A stretch of DNA of 14,939 nt from Candidatus Segatella intestinihominis. Lineage in GTDB: Bacteria > Bacteroidota > Bacteroidia > Bacteroidales > Bacteroidaceae. Both the position numbers and the translations under genes were made by a program. The stretch covers positions 1-14,939 of the forward strand of contig URLG01000063.1 of assembly GCA_900548535.1 (NCBI GenBank), given 5' to 3'. The notes beneath the pieces are model-generated. The model made no database searches and was not told the DNA's origin. It was given only the letters and a program-made list of their open reading frames with translations. Positions 13,685 through 14,939 of this stretch are shown here, one piece after another (positions within the stretch are counted from its first letter, which is position 1; the number at the start of each line of letters is the position of its first letter).

Positions 13685-14239
13685 ATGAAGAAATTTGATA
13701 CAGATGAACTTCGGGCGCAATTGGATACCTTTTCGCCCGAACAACAGAGAGATATGGATCGTGATTTGCTCAATCAATACATCAATGCGTTTCGTGCATT
13801 ATCAGGCATAGTTGAGCAAAGTATCCGTAATTACAAGATTATCTCAGAACAAGTAGATGCTTCTACAGCCAAGGTTGGCAAACTCCTTCCTATGTTGAAG
13901 GAGGCTAATACAGTTCGAGTGGATGAAAGAATTAAGTCAAGTATAGAGAAGGTTACAGTAAAAATGGGTGATGATGTTGCTGATGCCTTTGGCAAGAAAG
14001 TGCGAGCGGTGCTTGATGATGTAAATGAGGCATCAGGTAGAATCTCGATTCCTCTTGATGTTGCTGCGGCATGTATGTTGACTTTGATTTTTACATTTTC
14101 GATTTTGGTACTGGTGGTCATTGTGAACATTACAGAAATCCATTCTGGTGTATTATGGATTGTCCTTGGAGGTGGATTCGGAGCAGAGATACTAATTTAT
14201 TGGCTTGTTTGGTATTTGCATCGTAAAGGATGGGTATAA
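13685..14239 (+). CDS. Mobilisation-operon protein with two membrane helices
   Basis: This is the third gene of the mobilisation operon, 15 bases after the relaxase. Of its 184 residues the first 120 are charged and helical, probably a coiled coil (EQQRDMDRDLL; SIRNYKIISEQVD). Two hydrophobic helices follow at about 127-149 and 155-177, and the C-terminus is basic (YLHRKGWV). No nucleotide-binding motif is present, so it is not a coupling protein. A membrane anchor bringing the relaxosome to a helper's coupling protein is a reasonable guess. Bacteroides elements sometimes call such third genes mobC, but homology to any named MobC is not evident. Confidence 0.75.
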   Translation: MKKFDTDELRAQLDTFSPEQQRDMDRDLLNQYINAFRALSGIVEQSIRNYKIISEQVDASTAKVGKLLPMLKEANTVRVDERIKSSIEKVTVKMGDDVADAFGKKVRAVLDDVNEASGRISIPLDVAAACMLTLIFTFSILVLVVIVNITEIHSGVLWIVLGGGFGAEILIYWLVWYLHRKGWV

Positions 14240-14243
14240 ATAA

Positions 14244-14279
14244 AGTCTGCATATTCTCTTGACTGAGAATGTGCAGACT
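14244..14279 (+). terminator. Hairpin after the mobilisation operon
   Basis: AGTCTGCA (14244-14251) pairs with TGCAGACT (14272-14279), and ATTCTC (14253-14258) with GAGAAT (14265-14270). This makes a 14-base-pair stem with one mismatch and a 6-base loop. No T-run follows, so terminator strength is uncertain. The left arm AGTCTGCATATTC is identical to that of the hairpin at 4832-4844. Confidence 0.65.
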
Positions 14280-14325
14280 ATATCTTAGATTGCTGTGAGT
14301 TGGCATCTGTTATAATAAAAACCAC

Positions 14326-14364
14326 TGGTCTGGCTTTAGACTTATCCTTAGGTCAGACCATTTT
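14326..14364. terminator. Possible bidirectional terminator between convergent genes
   Basis: TGGTCTG (14326-14332) pairs with CAGACCA (14354-14360), followed by TTTT. On the minus strand the same stem leads into GTGGTTTTTAT. It lies between the mobilisation genes and the convergent metalloprotease gene and could serve both. Confidence 0.55.
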
Positions 14365-14593
14365 GTATATAGCAAGCAACAAGCTTAGGCATTCTCAATA
14401 AGATCTTTTAATGCATAAGTTGTTTCTTGTGCTATCAATTCGTAAATGGGGCATACCCTAAGAATAGACCTTGTCAGTTCTTAGATAGTTGGATGTAGAG
14501 ATATGATAGTTTACTTTGTATTCAGGGGCTGTACAGTTATGATGGAACACCTGCGACAAAATTATAAGCAAAAATCTTGGTTGGTTTGGATTC
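14365..14593. other. Gene-free stretch; candidate right attachment region
   Basis: No reading frame with convincing coding character and no RNA gene is visible. The stretch separates the mobile element's last hairpins from the convergent metalloprotease gene, so the right end of the element probably falls here or just before it. I found no direct repeat of more than about 10 bases matching the integrase-side junction. Confidence 0.35.
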
Positions 14594-14938
14594 TCATTGG
14601 TTGCTAATGATGTTTTTCAATGAGTTTTGGCAATCTTGGCACAATCCGTTTTTCATGTAGAAGGTATTCTTGCCATGGGCATCCTGCATCAGGCACTTCG
14701 GATCATTCTTCTTGCAATGCGGTAAGCCGCGAGAATGCAGGAACTCATGCGTTGTTACTTTCCAGAGATCATCCTTTCGTTTCAATCGGAAGGTTGAAAC
14801 CACACAGGCGTCACCAGGCCGGAAACTCAATCCCATGATTCCATAGTTGTAATGGCCGTGGATGGAAGTGGAAATATCCCGATTCGTCAAACCTATCGTT
14901 ACGATTTCATCATTACCTCCATGCTCTTCATGCAACAT
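14594..14938 (-). CDS. Archaemetzincin-like zinc metalloprotease (C-terminal part, cut by the window edge)
   Basis: The visible 114 residues contain the metzincin zinc site HEFLHSRGLPHC (H64, E65, H68, H74, C75), then C82-L-M84 and a final CQDC (C100, C103). That order, HExxHxxGxxHC, CxM, CxxC, is the archaemetzincin signature. The distance between the first two cysteines is six residues here against four in the published consensus, and the last gap is also shorter, so it may be a divergent member. The frame stays open to the right edge at a methionine codon at 14938. Full-length family members are longer, so the true start probably lies outside. It converges with the mobile element and looks like a host chromosomal gene. 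Confidence 0.75.
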   Translation of the reverse strand: MLHEEHGGNDEIVTIGLTNRDISTSIHGHYNYGIMGLSFRPGDACVVSTFRLKRKDDLWKVTTHEFLHSRGLPHCKKNDPKCLMQDAHGKNTFYMKNGLCQDCQNSLKNIISNQ

Positions 14939-14939
14939 T

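Larger units (their letters stand above)
5889..14239 (+). mobile_element. Integrative and mobilizable element (IME), about 8.4 kb core
   Basis: All genes point the same way. The order is integrase, coupled unknown protein, excisionase-like HTH, DUF3987, VirE_N primase-like, DUF6291-like, oriT-like gap, RHH mobilisation protein, relaxase and two-TM protein. This matches the general plan of Bacteroides mobilizable units such as the NBUs and Tn4555-type elements. No VirB/Tra transfer machinery or coupling protein is visible, so it should need a helper conjugative element. The span covers the recognisable core; the true ends lie further out in the flanking gaps. No antibiotic resistance gene is present. 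Confidence 0.8.

Overview
The window looks like a chromosomal stretch from a gut or oral Bacteroidales, most likely Prevotella/Segatella or a close relative. The evidence is the Bacteroidetes-type promoters (TTTG, about 19 bases, TAnnTTTG), A-rich translation starts without a clear Shine-Dalgarno, and protein families typical of that order: VapE-like and BT4734/VirE_N proteins, DUF3987, a Bacteroides-type tyrosine integrase and a Bacteroides-type mobilisation set. The species is inferred, not shown.

Left region (1-4870): a GC-richer block carries a 623-residue VapE-like helicase protein, and a leader built on a strict 22-base period lies directly upstream of it. The array spans about 72-276 clearly and perhaps runs to 335. 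Short 11-base repeats follow the gene and a small conserved-looking protein comes next. A type II restriction-modification pair follows: a C5-cytosine methyltransferase with its own promoter, then a probable restriction endonuclease 18 bases downstream. Two hairpins end this unit.

Junction (4870-5940): no intact gene. It holds a nested inverted repeat, a decayed AlbA_2-domain gene on the minus strand, several palindromes, and the integrase promoter with an 11-base tandem repeat.

Right region (5943-14239): an integrative and mobilizable element, all on the plus strand. The modules run: tyrosine integrase plus a tightly coupled unknown protein, closed by a strong terminator; an excisionase-like HTH protein, a DUF3987 P-loop protein, a VirE_N/PriCT-2 primase-like protein and a DUF6291-like protein (replication module); a structured gap that is the best oriT candidate; and a RHH mobilisation protein, a relaxase and a two-TM protein (mobilisation module). 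The element has no recognisable conjugation machinery, so it would depend on a helper element for transfer. Exact att sites could not be fixed. They probably lie in the gaps at about 4870-5890 and 14240-14593.

Right edge (14594-14939): the C-terminal part of an archaemetzincin-like metalloprotease on the minus strand, probably the resumption of the host chromosome.

The most unusual feature is the 22-base phase-locked leader array in front of the VapE-like gene. The consensus core changes part-way through while the register is kept. The VapE-like protein's primase-like N-terminal domain lacks the catalytic acids that the element's own VirE_N protein keeps. Together they suggest a replication- or DNA-binding module that has not been described in these terms, but this is inference.
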